NCBI GenBank assembly: GCA_965248995.1
Contig: CBDFKY010000015.1
Location: 60,002 to 124,001, forward strand
Direction of reading: 5' to 3'
DNA: 64,000 bases
Origin: CBDFKY01 sp965248995
GTDB lineage: Bacteria > Pseudomonadota > Alphaproteobacteria > Rickettsiales > UBA998
This document shows, in pieces, positions 16,298 through 24,133 of this stretch (positions within the stretch are counted from its first letter, which is position 1; the number at the start of each line of letters is the position of its first letter). The notes under the pieces were generated by a model. That model was not told the DNA's origin and did not search any database. It was given only the letters and a program-made list of their open reading frames with translations. A program made the position numbers and the translations under genes.

Positions 16298-16485
16298 TAC
16301 GGATGTTTTATGTTTTTCCAAAGCCTGATGTTGTGAGGGCATGGATGTTCTTACTTTTATTTCCACTACCCTCTCCAGTCTTGCATGGCCTTGCACGGTA
16401 CTCATTGTTCTGTGGGTAATTTTGCGCCATGGCCGTAAAGTCGCGTCTTTCGTAAAATCTGTTCGTTACAAAGATTTTGAACTCA

Positions 16486-16628
16486 GAACCAGTCACGTAA
16501 ACCTTTTTAGGCTAGCGAAAATGGTTGATTTGCGAGACTCGAAGCGCAGTGTACTTAAGGTACATGAGCATCGAATCGCAGTAAATTGACCGTTTGCAGC
16601 TGCATAAAAGGGTTTACGTGACTGGTTC
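16486..16628. mobile_element. 143-bp palindromic MITE with TCA target duplication
   Basis: Perfect 18-base terminal inverted repeats (GAACCAGTCACGTAAACC at 16486-16503 and its complement at 16611-16628) with flanking TCA at 16483-16485 and 16629-16631. The interior is also an imperfect palindrome centred near a CTTAAG, so the whole element can fold into a long hairpin. It encodes no protein. Three-base duplications are typical of several IS families; the helper element is not in the window. Confidence 0.82.
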
Positions 16629-16874
16629 TCAATTTACGCGATGAGTTAGAGCAGGCGCAGCGCGAGGCCGAAAGCATCACCGGCCCTAGCAATCCGCCGA
16701 TGATCAAAGAAAGCGATGTACTGAAAATCGCTAAGATCGATTTTGCAGTTGCTATCTTGAAAAGCTGGCAGCGGCTACAAAGCAGTTATGCGGATATTAT
16801 AGTCATTCCGATTAAAAACCGTACGGTTTTAATCGGATAAAATGACTATAACCATATAATTTATAGTGTTTTTA

Positions 16875-17760
16875 TAGTTAATTCAAAATTTACACGGATG
16901 ATTGTATTATGTTATGATGAGTCATAGCATGGATTTACGGCGTCGCGTTGTTGCGTATGTCAGGGGCGGTGGAAGTAAGGCGGAAGCTGCCCGTCGGTTT
17001 GGGGTACACCATGGGTGTGTGTTTGATTGGATCACGCGTGATCGGTTGGAAGCGAAGAAACCGGGTCCGCGCAAGGCGCATAAACTGGACATAGAAGCAC
17101 TGCAACAGGCGGTGGAATGTCAACCTGAGGTAATGGGTAAGGAACTGGCGGTACACTTTGGGGTAAGGCCGAGTACGATCTGCTATGCGCTGAAGCGGTT
17201 GAACATCAGTCGTAAAAAAAACCTGGACGTATAAAGAAAGCGACAACGAGAAACGCAAAGCGTACCTCAAGCGCTGGTGGCGTTACCGGATGCAGGGCAA
17301 GCAGTTTGTGTATGTCGATGAAAGCGCCTTCGCACCCACCGCCGAACGCACGCATGGCTTCGCCCGAAAAGGCAAGCGTGTGCATGGGCAACGCAGCGGG
17401 CAGCGCAGACCCCGCACCAGTTTCCTGGCAGCCTTGTGCGGCAAGCAAATGCTTGCCCCCTTCCTCTTTCAGGGTACCTGCAACACTGCCGTTTTTAATG
17501 CTTGGCTAGAGCAGGAACTCTGCCCGCATCTTACCCCTAACAGCGTTGTCATTATGGACAACGCCACCTTCCATAAATCTACTTTAACACAACAGCTTAT
17601 TCAGCAACGACAGGCAACGCTATTGTTCCTGCCTCCCTATTCTCCCGATCTCAATCCTATCGAAAAACGTTTCGGCACCATCAAACGATACCGATCCTAC
17701 ACACCAGAAATATCCCTCAATCTTCTCATTCAAACATACGGATAATTATTGAATTGGGTA
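16875..17760. mobile_element. IS630-family insertion sequence
   Basis: 886 bases between the two MITE halves, with imperfect ends (TAGTTAATTCAAAATT on the left against TACCCAATTCAATAATT read inward from the right) and TA at both junctions, as expected for Tc1/mariner-like IS630 elements. It carries a transposase in two overlapping frames. Confidence 0.8.
16914..17745 (+). CDS. IS630 transposase, two frames joined by probable frameshift
   Basis: Frame A (16914-17234) gives an N-terminal helix-turn-helix domain: HSMDLRRRVVAYVRGGGSKA and a second HTH ending LKRLNISRKKN. Frame B carries the DDE core: VYVDESAFAP (first D), VVIMDNATFHKS (second D) and LPPYSPDLNPIEKRFG (E). The frames meet at a run of eight A at about 17213-17220. 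A one-base slip there turns ISRKKNLDV-stop into ISRKKTWTYKESDNEKR, the usual IS630 continuation. Programmed slippage on A-runs is known for IS630 elements, so the element may be active. Confidence 0.8.
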
Positions 17761-18042
17761 TAACCGAAAATTTTCGTACGAAAATTATTCGGAAACACTA
17801 TAAGAGCCGACATACTGTTAGTGTACCAATAATGCAGAGAGATATTGAAGGCCGCTATGATATTGGTGAGGTAGCACAAACAATCCAAAACAATAATTGG
17901 ACGAAAGCAGAAGCTGAACTTTTCCAAAGGCTAAGAAAAATTCGTAACGAAGCTGTTCATCTACAGCGCTCTATCACGTTGGCTGAAGCAGTCGAATACG
18001 ATCAGCTTGTCAATAGACTGGTAGCGAGAATCGGCGACATTC

Positions 18043-18825
18043 TTAAAACGCATCCTTCATCTGGCGTAACCGGGTGAATATTTCAAGCGATGTAGCTTCC
18101 GTCAATTCCAGATGGCGGCGGATGGCAGGGCTATCGCACCGTAAAAAAGGATTGATCTGCCGCTCCATGGCAAGCGATACCGGCACGGTCGGCTGTCCGG
18201 CAGCACGTTTTGTCTTTGCTTCAAGGATACGACGTTGTAAATCCTCGTTATCAGGTTCCACCATCGCCGCGAACGCGCCGTTCTGAACCGTATATTCATG
18301 ACCCGGGCAAAGGAGCGTATCGCCCGGCAGGTTGCCCAGTCGCTGCAGGGAAGTATAGGCCTCGGCATACGTGCCCTCAAACACACGTCCGCAACCGAGA
18401 GAAAACAGGCAGTCACCGGAAAAGAGCAATTTTGACGCTTCAAAATAAAAAGCGATATGGCCGAGCGTGTGGCCGGATGTTTCGATCACGGTGCCGCCTA
18501 ACGCCCCAACGGTAAATCGTTCCCCTTCGCTAAGTCCAAGGTCGATGGCGGGGATGCGGGCGGCATCCGCACGGCTGCCGATGACCGTGCAACCCGTGGC
18601 GGCTTTCAATCCCGCATTTCCGCCGGTATGGTCGGCATGGTGATGGGTGGTGAGGATCGTGTCCAGCTTCCAGCCCCGCTGTTCAAGCGCATCCATCACC
18701 GGTTCCGCCTGCGTCGGGTCGATGGCGGCGGTGTGGTTCGATGTCGGGCAGTGCAGCAGGTAGATGATATTCTGCAGGCGATTGCCGACTTCGATCAGGT
18801 GCAGCAGGTAAGGCGCCCCGCTCAT
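18043..18825 (-). CDS. gloB: Hydroxyacylglutathione hydrolase (glyoxalase II)
   Basis: 260 residues from the ATG at 18825. Metallo-beta-lactamase fold with the di-zinc motif TTHHHADHTGG near residue 56, the further ligands in SGHTLGHIAFYF and FSGDCLF, and the C-terminal glutathione-binding HAGLL-type region ending in RLRQMKDAF. It hydrolyses S-lactoylglutathione to lactate. The longer frame to 18873 is rejected because the stop of the upstream small gene overlaps this ATG (ATGA), indicating coupling. Confidence 0.9.
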   Translation of the reverse strand: MSGAPYLLHLIEVGNRLQNIIYLLHCPTSNHTAAIDPTQAEPVMDALEQRGWKLDTILTTHHHADHTGGNAGLKAATGCTVIGSRADAARIPAIDLGLSEGERFTVGALGGTVIETSGHTLGHIAFYFEASKLLFSGDCLFSLGCGRVFEGTYAEAYTSLQRLGNLPGDTLLCPGHEYTVQNGAFAAMVEPDNEDLQRRILEAKTKRAAGQPTVPVSLAMERQINPFLRCDSPAIRRHLELTEATSLEIFTRLRQMKDAF

Positions 18826-19082
18826 ACGCCGGCATATCCTGCGAGGTAAGCCAGCGCCAGCAGGATCGCCCACAGCCAGGGTGGCATACGTTTCAAGGAT
18901 TCATCGGCCAGCACCCGCCAGGTCCGGGGGCGATGCTTCAGCCAGCGTCCGTAATTGCACTTGCGGCAGCCTTTTCCGCAGCAGTCGGTGATCGGCAGCA
19001 GCCGCTTGGCGAGCCGGTCTTTGAGCGTGGTGCCGGGATCGGGGAGAACGGGATCGGGGAGAACGGGGGCGGGTTCAGCCAT
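18822..19082 (-). CDS. Small membrane protein with cysteine cluster, unknown
   Basis: 86 residues: a proline-rich N-terminus with a repeated PVLPDP, a central CCGKGCRKCNYG cluster of four cysteines that could bind a metal, and a C-terminal membrane helix (WLWAILLALAYLAGYAGV). The cluster resembles short cysteine motifs of oxidoreductase-like proteins, but no family is asserted. Overlaps the gloB start by four bases, and lies downstream of purQ in the same direction. Confidence 0.6.
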   Translation of the reverse strand: MAEPAPVLPDPVLPDPGTTLKDRLAKRLLPITDCCGKGCRKCNYGRWLKHRPRTWRVLADESLKRMPPWLWAILLALAYLAGYAGV

Positions 19083-19096
19083 ACCATTTCAAACGA

Positions 19097-19813
19097 TTAT
19101 GCCGCTCGGGCGGCCAGTGAAACGAACACGCCGCGTCCGTCCACCCCGCCGGTCAGCGCGTCGCAGGCACGCTCCGGATGCGGCATCATGCCGAGCACGT
19201 TGCCGCGTTCGTTGATAATGCCGGCGATATTGTCGAGGGATCCGTTGATGTTGGCGGTCTCGTCCGCCGTGCCGTCCGCATGGGCATAACGAAAGGCGAT
19301 CTGTCCGCCATCAGCCAAGCGCTTCAGACCGTCCGCGTCATGGCGGTAATTTCCGTCATGATGGGCGACGGGCAGCGTCACCACCTGTCCTTTCGTATAA
19401 TGTGAGGTGAAAGCGCTCGTCGCCTGTTCCACCCGCAGCGTGGCGGGGCGGCAGATGAACCGCAGGTCGCGGTTGCGCATCAGGGCACCCGGCAGCAGGC
19501 CGGCCTCGGTCAGGATCTGGAAGCCGTTACAGATGCCAATCACGTATCCGCCCCGCCCCGCATGAGCCCGCACCGCGTCCATGATGGGCGAGCGAGCGGA
19601 CATGGCGCCGGAACGTAAGTAATCGCCGTAGGAAAACCCGCCCGGCAGGATCACCAGATCGACGTTCGGGAGGATGCTGTCACGGTGCCAGACGCGGATG
19701 ACGGTGCCGGATGAGCCTTCGTTCCCCCAGCGTCCGTCAAGCATGGAGGCGACCGCACTCTGTGCGTCGCGATCACAGTTGGAACCGGGAAAGACGATGA
19801 CCGCCGCTTTCAT
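19097..19813 (-). CDS. purQ: Phosphoribosylformylglycinamidine synthase subunit PurQ
   Basis: 238 residues. Class I glutamine amidotransferase: MKAAVIVFPGSNCDRD at the N-terminus, oxyanion region LPGGFSYGDYLRSGA, nucleophile cysteine in IGICNGFQIL, and catalytic His-Glu in MMPHPERA. It supplies ammonia to PurL (not in the window) together with PurS. Start taken at the conserved MKAAVI; two bases after the purS stop. Confidence 0.95.
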   Translation of the reverse strand: MKAAVIVFPGSNCDRDAQSAVASMLDGRWGNEGSSGTVIRVWHRDSILPNVDLVILPGGFSYGDYLRSGAMSARSPIMDAVRAHAGRGGYVIGICNGFQILTEAGLLPGALMRNRDLRFICRPATLRVEQATSAFTSHYTKGQVVTLPVAHHDGNYRHDADGLKRLADGGQIAFRYAHADGTADETANINGSLDNIAGIINERGNVLGMMPHPERACDALTGGVDGRGVFVSLAARAA

Positions 19814-19815
19814 TT

Positions 19816-20067
19816 TCAGGCGGCGTCCTTCAGCAGTTCCACGCGGTAGGATTCGATCACCGTATTGGCAAGCAGCTTCTCGCACATCTGCTGCACTTCC
19901 GCTCTGGCGGTAGCCTCATCGGACGCGGCCACTTCCAGCTCCACGAATTTTCCGACCCGCACAGCGGAAACACCGGAAAATCCCAGGTGAGTCAACGCGT
20001 TTTCCGTGGCTTTGCCCTGTGAATCAAGCACTCCCGCTTTCAGCGTGATGAATACCTGCGCCCTCAT
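19816..20067 (-). CDS. purS: Phosphoribosylformylglycinamidine synthase subunit PurS
   Basis: 83 residues, normal length. AQVFITLKAGVLDSQGKATENAL and GKFVELEV match the ferredoxin-like PurS fold that bridges PurQ and PurL. The ATG overlaps the purC stop by four bases, so purC-purS-purQ is one tightly coupled operon. Confidence 0.93.
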   Translation of the reverse strand: MRAQVFITLKAGVLDSQGKATENALTHLGFSGVSAVRVGKFVELEVAASDEATARAEVQQMCEKLLANTVIESYRVELLKDAA

Positions 20068-20861
20068 CGTTTTTCTTCCAGTTCGGTCACTTCGGCGCTC
20101 GGCAATACCCCTAAACGATGCGCCACCTCGCGGTACGCTTCCTCCACACCGCCCAGATCCTGGCGGAAACGGTCCTTATCGAGTTTCTCTCCCGTCTTGA
20201 CGTCCCACAGGCGGCAGGAATCGGGGCTGATCTCGTCGGCCAGGATCACTTTGGAGCGGCCCTCTTCGTCATACACCCGCCCGAACTCGATCTTGAAGTC
20301 CACCAGCTTCAGGCCGATCCCGCGGAACAGGCCGTTGAGGAAATCGTTGGTGCGCATACTCATCATGCGGATATCCTCCATTTCCACCGGATCGGCGATG
20401 TCGAAGGCGAAGATATGGTCTTCCGACACGAACGGATCGCCCAGGTCGTCGTTCTTGAGGCAATATTCGACGATCGGCATCCGAAGCGCGCTGCCTTCCT
20501 CCGCTTTGAACCGTTTGGAGAAGCTGCCCGCCGCTACGTTGCGCACGATCACTTCCAGCGGAATGATCTCCACGGCGCGAATCAGCTGTTCCCGCATGTT
20601 CAGGGTCCGGATGAAATGGTTCGGCACGCCGATTTCGGACAGGCGCAGCATAAGGAATTCGGAAATCTTGTTGTTGATGACGCCCTTGCCGCGGATCGTG
20701 CCTTTTTTCTCATTATTGAACGCCGTCGCGTCATCCTTGAAATGCACGATCAATGTGCCCGGCTCCGGCCCCTCGAACAGCTGCTTGGCTTTGCCTTCGT
20801 AAATGGGGATGCGTTTGGTGGTCGACATGGTGCGTTTGTGATGGTTCAGGTTCATGAGCAT
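20064..20861 (-). CDS. purC: SAICAR synthetase
   Basis: 265 residues from the ATG at 20861. IYEGKAKQLFEGPEPGTLIVHFKDDATAFN is the ATP-binding start of the family; NHFIRTLNMREQLI, VEIIPLEVIVRNVAAGS, DFKIEFGR and ILADEISPDSCRLWD follow. It joins CAIR and aspartate in purine synthesis. A strong AGGAGG lies 11 bases before 20861. The MSTTKR methionine at 20828, 11 codons in, fits other PurC starts better by length, so the N-terminus is uncertain. Confidence 0.93.
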   Translation of the reverse strand: MLMNLNHHKRTMSTTKRIPIYEGKAKQLFEGPEPGTLIVHFKDDATAFNNEKKGTIRGKGVINNKISEFLMLRLSEIGVPNHFIRTLNMREQLIRAVEIIPLEVIVRNVAAGSFSKRFKAEEGSALRMPIVEYCLKNDDLGDPFVSEDHIFAFDIADPVEMEDIRMMSMRTNDFLNGLFRGIGLKLVDFKIEFGRVYDEEGRSKVILADEISPDSCRLWDVKTGEKLDKDRFRQDLGGVEEAYREVAHRLGVLPSAEVTELEEKR

Positions 20862-21029
20862 GGATATGGGTTCCTCCTCACAGTTCCGCAAGCGGGTTGT
20901 GAGTCTATTCTTTAACCATAAATGCGCCGCTGATGCAAATGAAGAAATGGGGAGAGCGTAAGCATCTGAAGTATGGTACGCAAAAAAATACCTCACATGT
21001 TATTGTCGAGGGATTGGAGTGAGGGTCAG

Positions 21030-21044
21030 GGCTACATTGTAGCC
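21030..21044. promoter_or_regulatory. Palindrome between the RTX gene and purC
   Basis: GGCTACATTGTAGCC is a perfect 7-bp inverted repeat around one central base, in the 251-base gap upstream of purC. It could be an operator for the pur operon; it does not resemble the E. coli PurR site. Confidence 0.25.
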
Positions 21045-21112
21045 GATCGTCTCCGTTTTAATTTGCTGTTCCCCATTACACTTCCGAAGGATTTTTTCAA
21101 CAGTCCGAAATT

Positions 21113-22555
21113 TTAGGCAATATCCGAAAAATGCAGATGCGTCAGATTCTCAAATACCGTACTGGGAGAAATGGCATAGCTTCCAATATGGTTGAATAGA
21201 TCGGCGACCTTCACATTGTCTATATAGGCGATTTCCAGTCCGGTAGCGACATTATAGACCGCAACGCCGTTATTTACCTGCTGGGTATGGATGACACCGG
21301 AAAACAGAACGAGGTCATTTTCTTTCGTATTGAAATCGAAAATTTCGGAAAACCCGGACGCATACAGGATATCCCTGCCACTACCAAGATACACTTCATT
21401 AGTGAGAGCGGAAGCGATCACGATATCGTCACCCGCTCCCGCCTTGAACACGCCTGCGGTGCCGCCGCCATACAGAATATCCGCCTCGCTGCCGCCGTCC
21501 AGCAGGTTGCTGCCGGAGACGTCATAGAGAATATCGCTGCCCGCTTCCCCTTTCAGTGTATCGTTCCCCGCCCCGCCCGACAGCAGGTCCGCCTGATCGC
21601 CACCGTAAAGCGCGTCATTGCCGCTTTCGCCTTTGAGGAAGTCGACGCCGTCTCCGCCATAAATCACGTCATTGCCGAACCCGCCATACACAGAATCTTC
21701 GCCGCCACCTGCTAAGACCGTGTCATTGCCGTTCCCGACCTTGATGAAATCATTGCCGTAGGAAGTAATAACGCTGTCCGCCCCATCGCCCGCTAGTACG
21801 GTATTGTCGCCATGCCCCGTATAGATCGTGTCGTTACCGCTGCCGCCATCGATGTAGCTATTTCCCGAATATACCCCTGTTGCAAGATAACTTGTTCCCC
21901 ACGAAACGATGTAATCGTCTCCTGCTCCACCATGGACAGTATTGTTACCGCTACCGAATGCGATATAATCATCTCCCGCCCCACCTTCGATGCTGTCATT
22001 GCCAGCGCCGCAAGAAATCGCGTTATCGCCGTCGGAGCCATAAACGGTATTGTTACCGTCACCAGCAATGATCGTATCGTTGCCAGTATCGGCGTGAACG
22101 ATATCGTTTCCTCCCCGTGTCCGAATGTAGTCGTCGCCCGTGCCCGCAAAGACGGTCTGGTTGCCGTATCCGGTAAAGATTGTATCGTTACCGCTGCCGC
22201 CATCGATAGAGTTTTCCCCCGAATAGCTTGCGCTTGAAAGGTAGCCACCACCTAATGCACTTATAAAATCGTTACCTGCTCCGCTATGGACGGTGTTGCT
22301 GCCGCTGCCGAACTCGATATGGTCGTTCCCCGCCCCGCCTTCGATGCTGTCATTGCCAGCACCAGCGTAAATGCTATCGTTTCCGTCTCCCGCTTGAGCC
22401 GTCAGCGAATCGCCGTAAAGGGTATCGTTCCCGAGACCGCCGTAAATAATGTCGTTGCCGCTGCCGCCATAGACTTTCGTCGGCAGGTCGTTCGTGTGTA
22501 TTTCCTCCGAGCCTTTCACGGTGTCGCTGGTCAAGTGGCGGTAAATGATGGTCAT
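21113..22555 (-). CDS. RTX (hemolysin-type calcium-binding) repeat protein
   Basis: 480 residues, most of it glycine/aspartate nonapeptide repeats of the GGxGND type (for example GGSGNDIIYGGLGNDTLYG), which form calcium-binding parallel beta-rolls in proteins exported by type I secretion. No separate enzymatic domain is visible and there is no N-terminal signal peptide; the C-terminal 80 residues are non-repetitive and would hold the secretion signal. No type I secretion genes are adjacent. The ATG at 22555 (MTIIYRHL) is preferred over an upstream TTG. Two long blocks in the repeat region are near-copies of each other (around 21830-22000 and 22180-22360), pointing to internal duplication. Confidence 0.85.
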   Translation of the reverse strand: MTIIYRHLTSDTVKGSEEIHTNDLPTKVYGGSGNDIIYGGLGNDTLYGDSLTAQAGDGNDSIYAGAGNDSIEGGAGNDHIEFGSGSNTVHSGAGNDFISALGGGYLSSASYSGENSIDGGSGNDTIFTGYGNQTVFAGTGDDYIRTRGGNDIVHADTGNDTIIAGDGNNTVYGSDGDNAISCGAGNDSIEGGAGDDYIAFGSGNNTVHGGAGDDYIVSWGTSYLATGVYSGNSYIDGGSGNDTIYTGHGDNTVLAGDGADSVITSYGNDFIKVGNGNDTVLAGGGEDSVYGGFGNDVIYGGDGVDFLKGESGNDALYGGDQADLLSGGAGNDTLKGEAGSDILYDVSGSNLLDGGSEADILYGGGTAGVFKAGAGDDIVIASALTNEVYLGSGRDILYASGFSEIFDFNTKENDLVLFSGVIHTQQVNNGVAVYNVATGLEIAYIDNVKVADLFNHIGSYAISPSTVFENLTHLHFSDIA

Positions 22556-22688
22556 CGGAAATCTCAACTATATTAGTTAATACTGTAGGTAATAGGTGTG
22601 GATTACCAGGTCAAGCTTAAAAATGGTCGATTATGCAACGCAACAATTCTTCTGGCAATTTATTTTAAACCCTGCATAAGTGGCCCCC

Positions 22689-24128
22689 ATGAGTCATAAG
22701 CTGATACTCGGAAAAGAGGAATGGTGCGCCCTGCCGGAGCTGGGGCTGCCGGCCATCAAGGCGCGGATTGACTCGGGTGCGAAGACCTCCGCTTTGCATG
22801 CCTTCAATATGCACCAGTTCGAGGAGGGGGGAGAGCTGTTTGTCCATTTCGACATCCACCCGGTGCAGGATAACCGCCAGGTGGTGCAAAGCTGCCGGGC
22901 CCGCGTCATCGACCGGCGCTCGGTGAAAAGCTCGATCGGGGAGACGGAGCAGCGGCTGGTGGTGCGCACCCCGCTGAAAATCGGCGGGATGACGTGGGAA
23001 ATCGAAGTCACGCTCACCAACCGGGATTCGATGGGGTACCGGATGTTGATTGGACGGGAAGCCATGCAGGAACGCGTGCTGATCGACCCGGATGCCTCCT
23101 GTCTGTTCGGCGAACCGGAAGACGCGCTGGTCAAATCCTATTACCGCACCAACCTGCCGCGGAAAACGGGCCTGCGCATCGTCGTGCTGGCCAGCAACCC
23201 TGACCTGTATTCCAACAAACGGCTGATCGAGGCGGGGCAGGAGCGGGGGCACGACATGCGCTTCATCAATCTCGGTCAGTGCTACATGAACATCAGCCCG
23301 ACCAGCCCGGAGGTTCACTACCGGGGCGGCGAGATATTGCATGAGGTGGACGCGGTGATTCCCCGTATCCGCCCATCCATGACGTTTTACGGCTGCGCGG
23401 TGGTGCGCCAGTTCCAGTCCACGGGAGCCTATTGCCAGAACGATTCGGTAAGCATCGCCAAGTCGCGCGACAAGCTGCGTTCGCTGCAGATCCTCTCCAA
23501 CGAGGCGATCCCCATGCCGATCACCGGCTTCGCCCATTCCCCGATGGACACCGCTGACATCATCAAGATGGTCGGCGGTGCGCCGCTGGTGGTGAAACTG
23601 CTGGAGGGGACGCAAGGCAAAGGCGTGGTGCTGGCGGAAACTTCCAAAGCGGCGGAAAGCGTCATCAACGCGTTCAAGAGCCTGCACGCCAACATCCTGG
23701 TGCAGGAGTTCGTGAAGGAAGCGCAAGGCAGGGATATCCGCTGTTTCGTGGTGGATGGCAAGGTGGTCGGCTCCATGCAGCGGGAAGCGATGCCGGGCGA
23801 ATTCCGCGCCAACCTGCATCTGGGCGGGACGGCGAGCGCCATCAAGATCACCCCGCAGGAGCGTAAGATCGCCATCAACGGGGCGCGTATCATGGGACTG
23901 CAGGTGGCGGGAGTCGATATCATACGCTCCAAGCACGGGCCGAAAGTGCTGGAGATCAATTCTTCGCCGGGGCTGGAGGGGATCGAGAGCGTGACGGGTA
24001 AGGACATCGCCGGGCTGATGATCGAGGCGATCGAGAAGCAGGTGCACCGGAAAGTATCGAGCGCAAAGGATGTGGCGATGAACGGCGGTACGGCTGTCGC
24101 GGCGTCGTCCAAGAAAAAAGGGCAGTAA
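22689..24128 (+). CDS. rimK: RimK-family ligase fused to RimB-like aspartic-protease domain
   Basis: 479 residues. The N-terminal 140 residues (LGLPAIKARIDSGAKTSALHAF, then YRMLIGREAM) form a retropepsin-like ATP-dependent zinc protease domain (DUF785/RimB type). The rest is an ATP-grasp RimK: KSRDKLRSLQILS, VVKLLEGTQGKGVVLAE, LVQEFVKEAQGRDIRCFVVD and LEINSSPGLEGIE. RimK adds glutamates to ribosomal protein S6 or related substrates; the fused order is known in proteobacteria. An upstream GTG at 22680 is an alternative start. glmS begins five bases after its stop. Confidence 0.85.
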   Translation: MSHKLILGKEEWCALPELGLPAIKARIDSGAKTSALHAFNMHQFEEGGELFVHFDIHPVQDNRQVVQSCRARVIDRRSVKSSIGETEQRLVVRTPLKIGGMTWEIEVTLTNRDSMGYRMLIGREAMQERVLIDPDASCLFGEPEDALVKSYYRTNLPRKTGLRIVVLASNPDLYSNKRLIEAGQERGHDMRFINLGQCYMNISPTSPEVHYRGGEILHEVDAVIPRIRPSMTFYGCAVVRQFQSTGAYCQNDSVSIAKSRDKLRSLQILSNEAIPMPITGFAHSPMDTADIIKMVGGAPLVVKLLEGTQGKGVVLAETSKAAESVINAFKSLHANILVQEFVKEAQGRDIRCFVVDGKVVGSMQREAMPGEFRANLHLGGTASAIKITPQERKIAINGARIMGLQVAGVDIIRSKHGPKVLEINSSPGLEGIESVTGKDIAGLMIEAIEKQVHRKVSSAKDVAMNGGTAVAASSKKKGQ

Positions 24129-24133
24129 AAACT

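Larger units (their letters stand above)
16798..17802. mobile_element. 117-bp double-palindrome MITE, split by IS630
   Basis: The left part (16798-16874) and right part (17761-17802) together equal the 117-bp element found intact at 43240 and 62025. It starts TATAGTCATTCCGATT and ends CGGAAACACTATA, with a TA duplication in the host gene. The IS630 copy sits inside the second palindrome at a TTTTTA/TAACCG junction, using another TA duplication. The order of events is therefore host gene, then MITE, then IS630. Confidence 0.82.
16341..18077 (+). pseudogene. Membrane protein gene broken by two nested insertions
   Basis: The gene is in three pieces: 16341-16485, 16632-16797 and 17803-18077. Removing the 143-bp MITE with one TCA, and the 117-bp MITE (with its internal IS630) with one TA, rejoins the frame exactly. 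It runs FEL-NLRDELEQAQREAES and then SSYADI-KSRHTVSVP without a stop. The restored product of about 195 residues has one N-terminal membrane helix (SLAWPCTVLIVLWVIL) and a helical C-terminus RLRKIRNEAVHL that resembles DUF4145-type proteins. Its last 35 bases overlap the end of convergent gloB. The parts are no longer one product. Confidence 0.8.

Noticed and set aside
21113..22555. Repeat array resembling CRISPR at first glance
   Set aside because: The repeats are coding, in steps of 27 bases with one open frame, and match RTX nonapeptides. There are no equal-length spacers.
22665..24047. 460-codon leftward open frame opposite rimK
   Set aside because: It is the antisense shadow of a clearly recognisable gene, rich in His, Arg and Gln as expected for reverse reading of GC-rich codons. 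The same holds for long antisense frames opposite glmS, gyrA, fabF, the FAD oxidoreductase and the acyl-CoA ligase.
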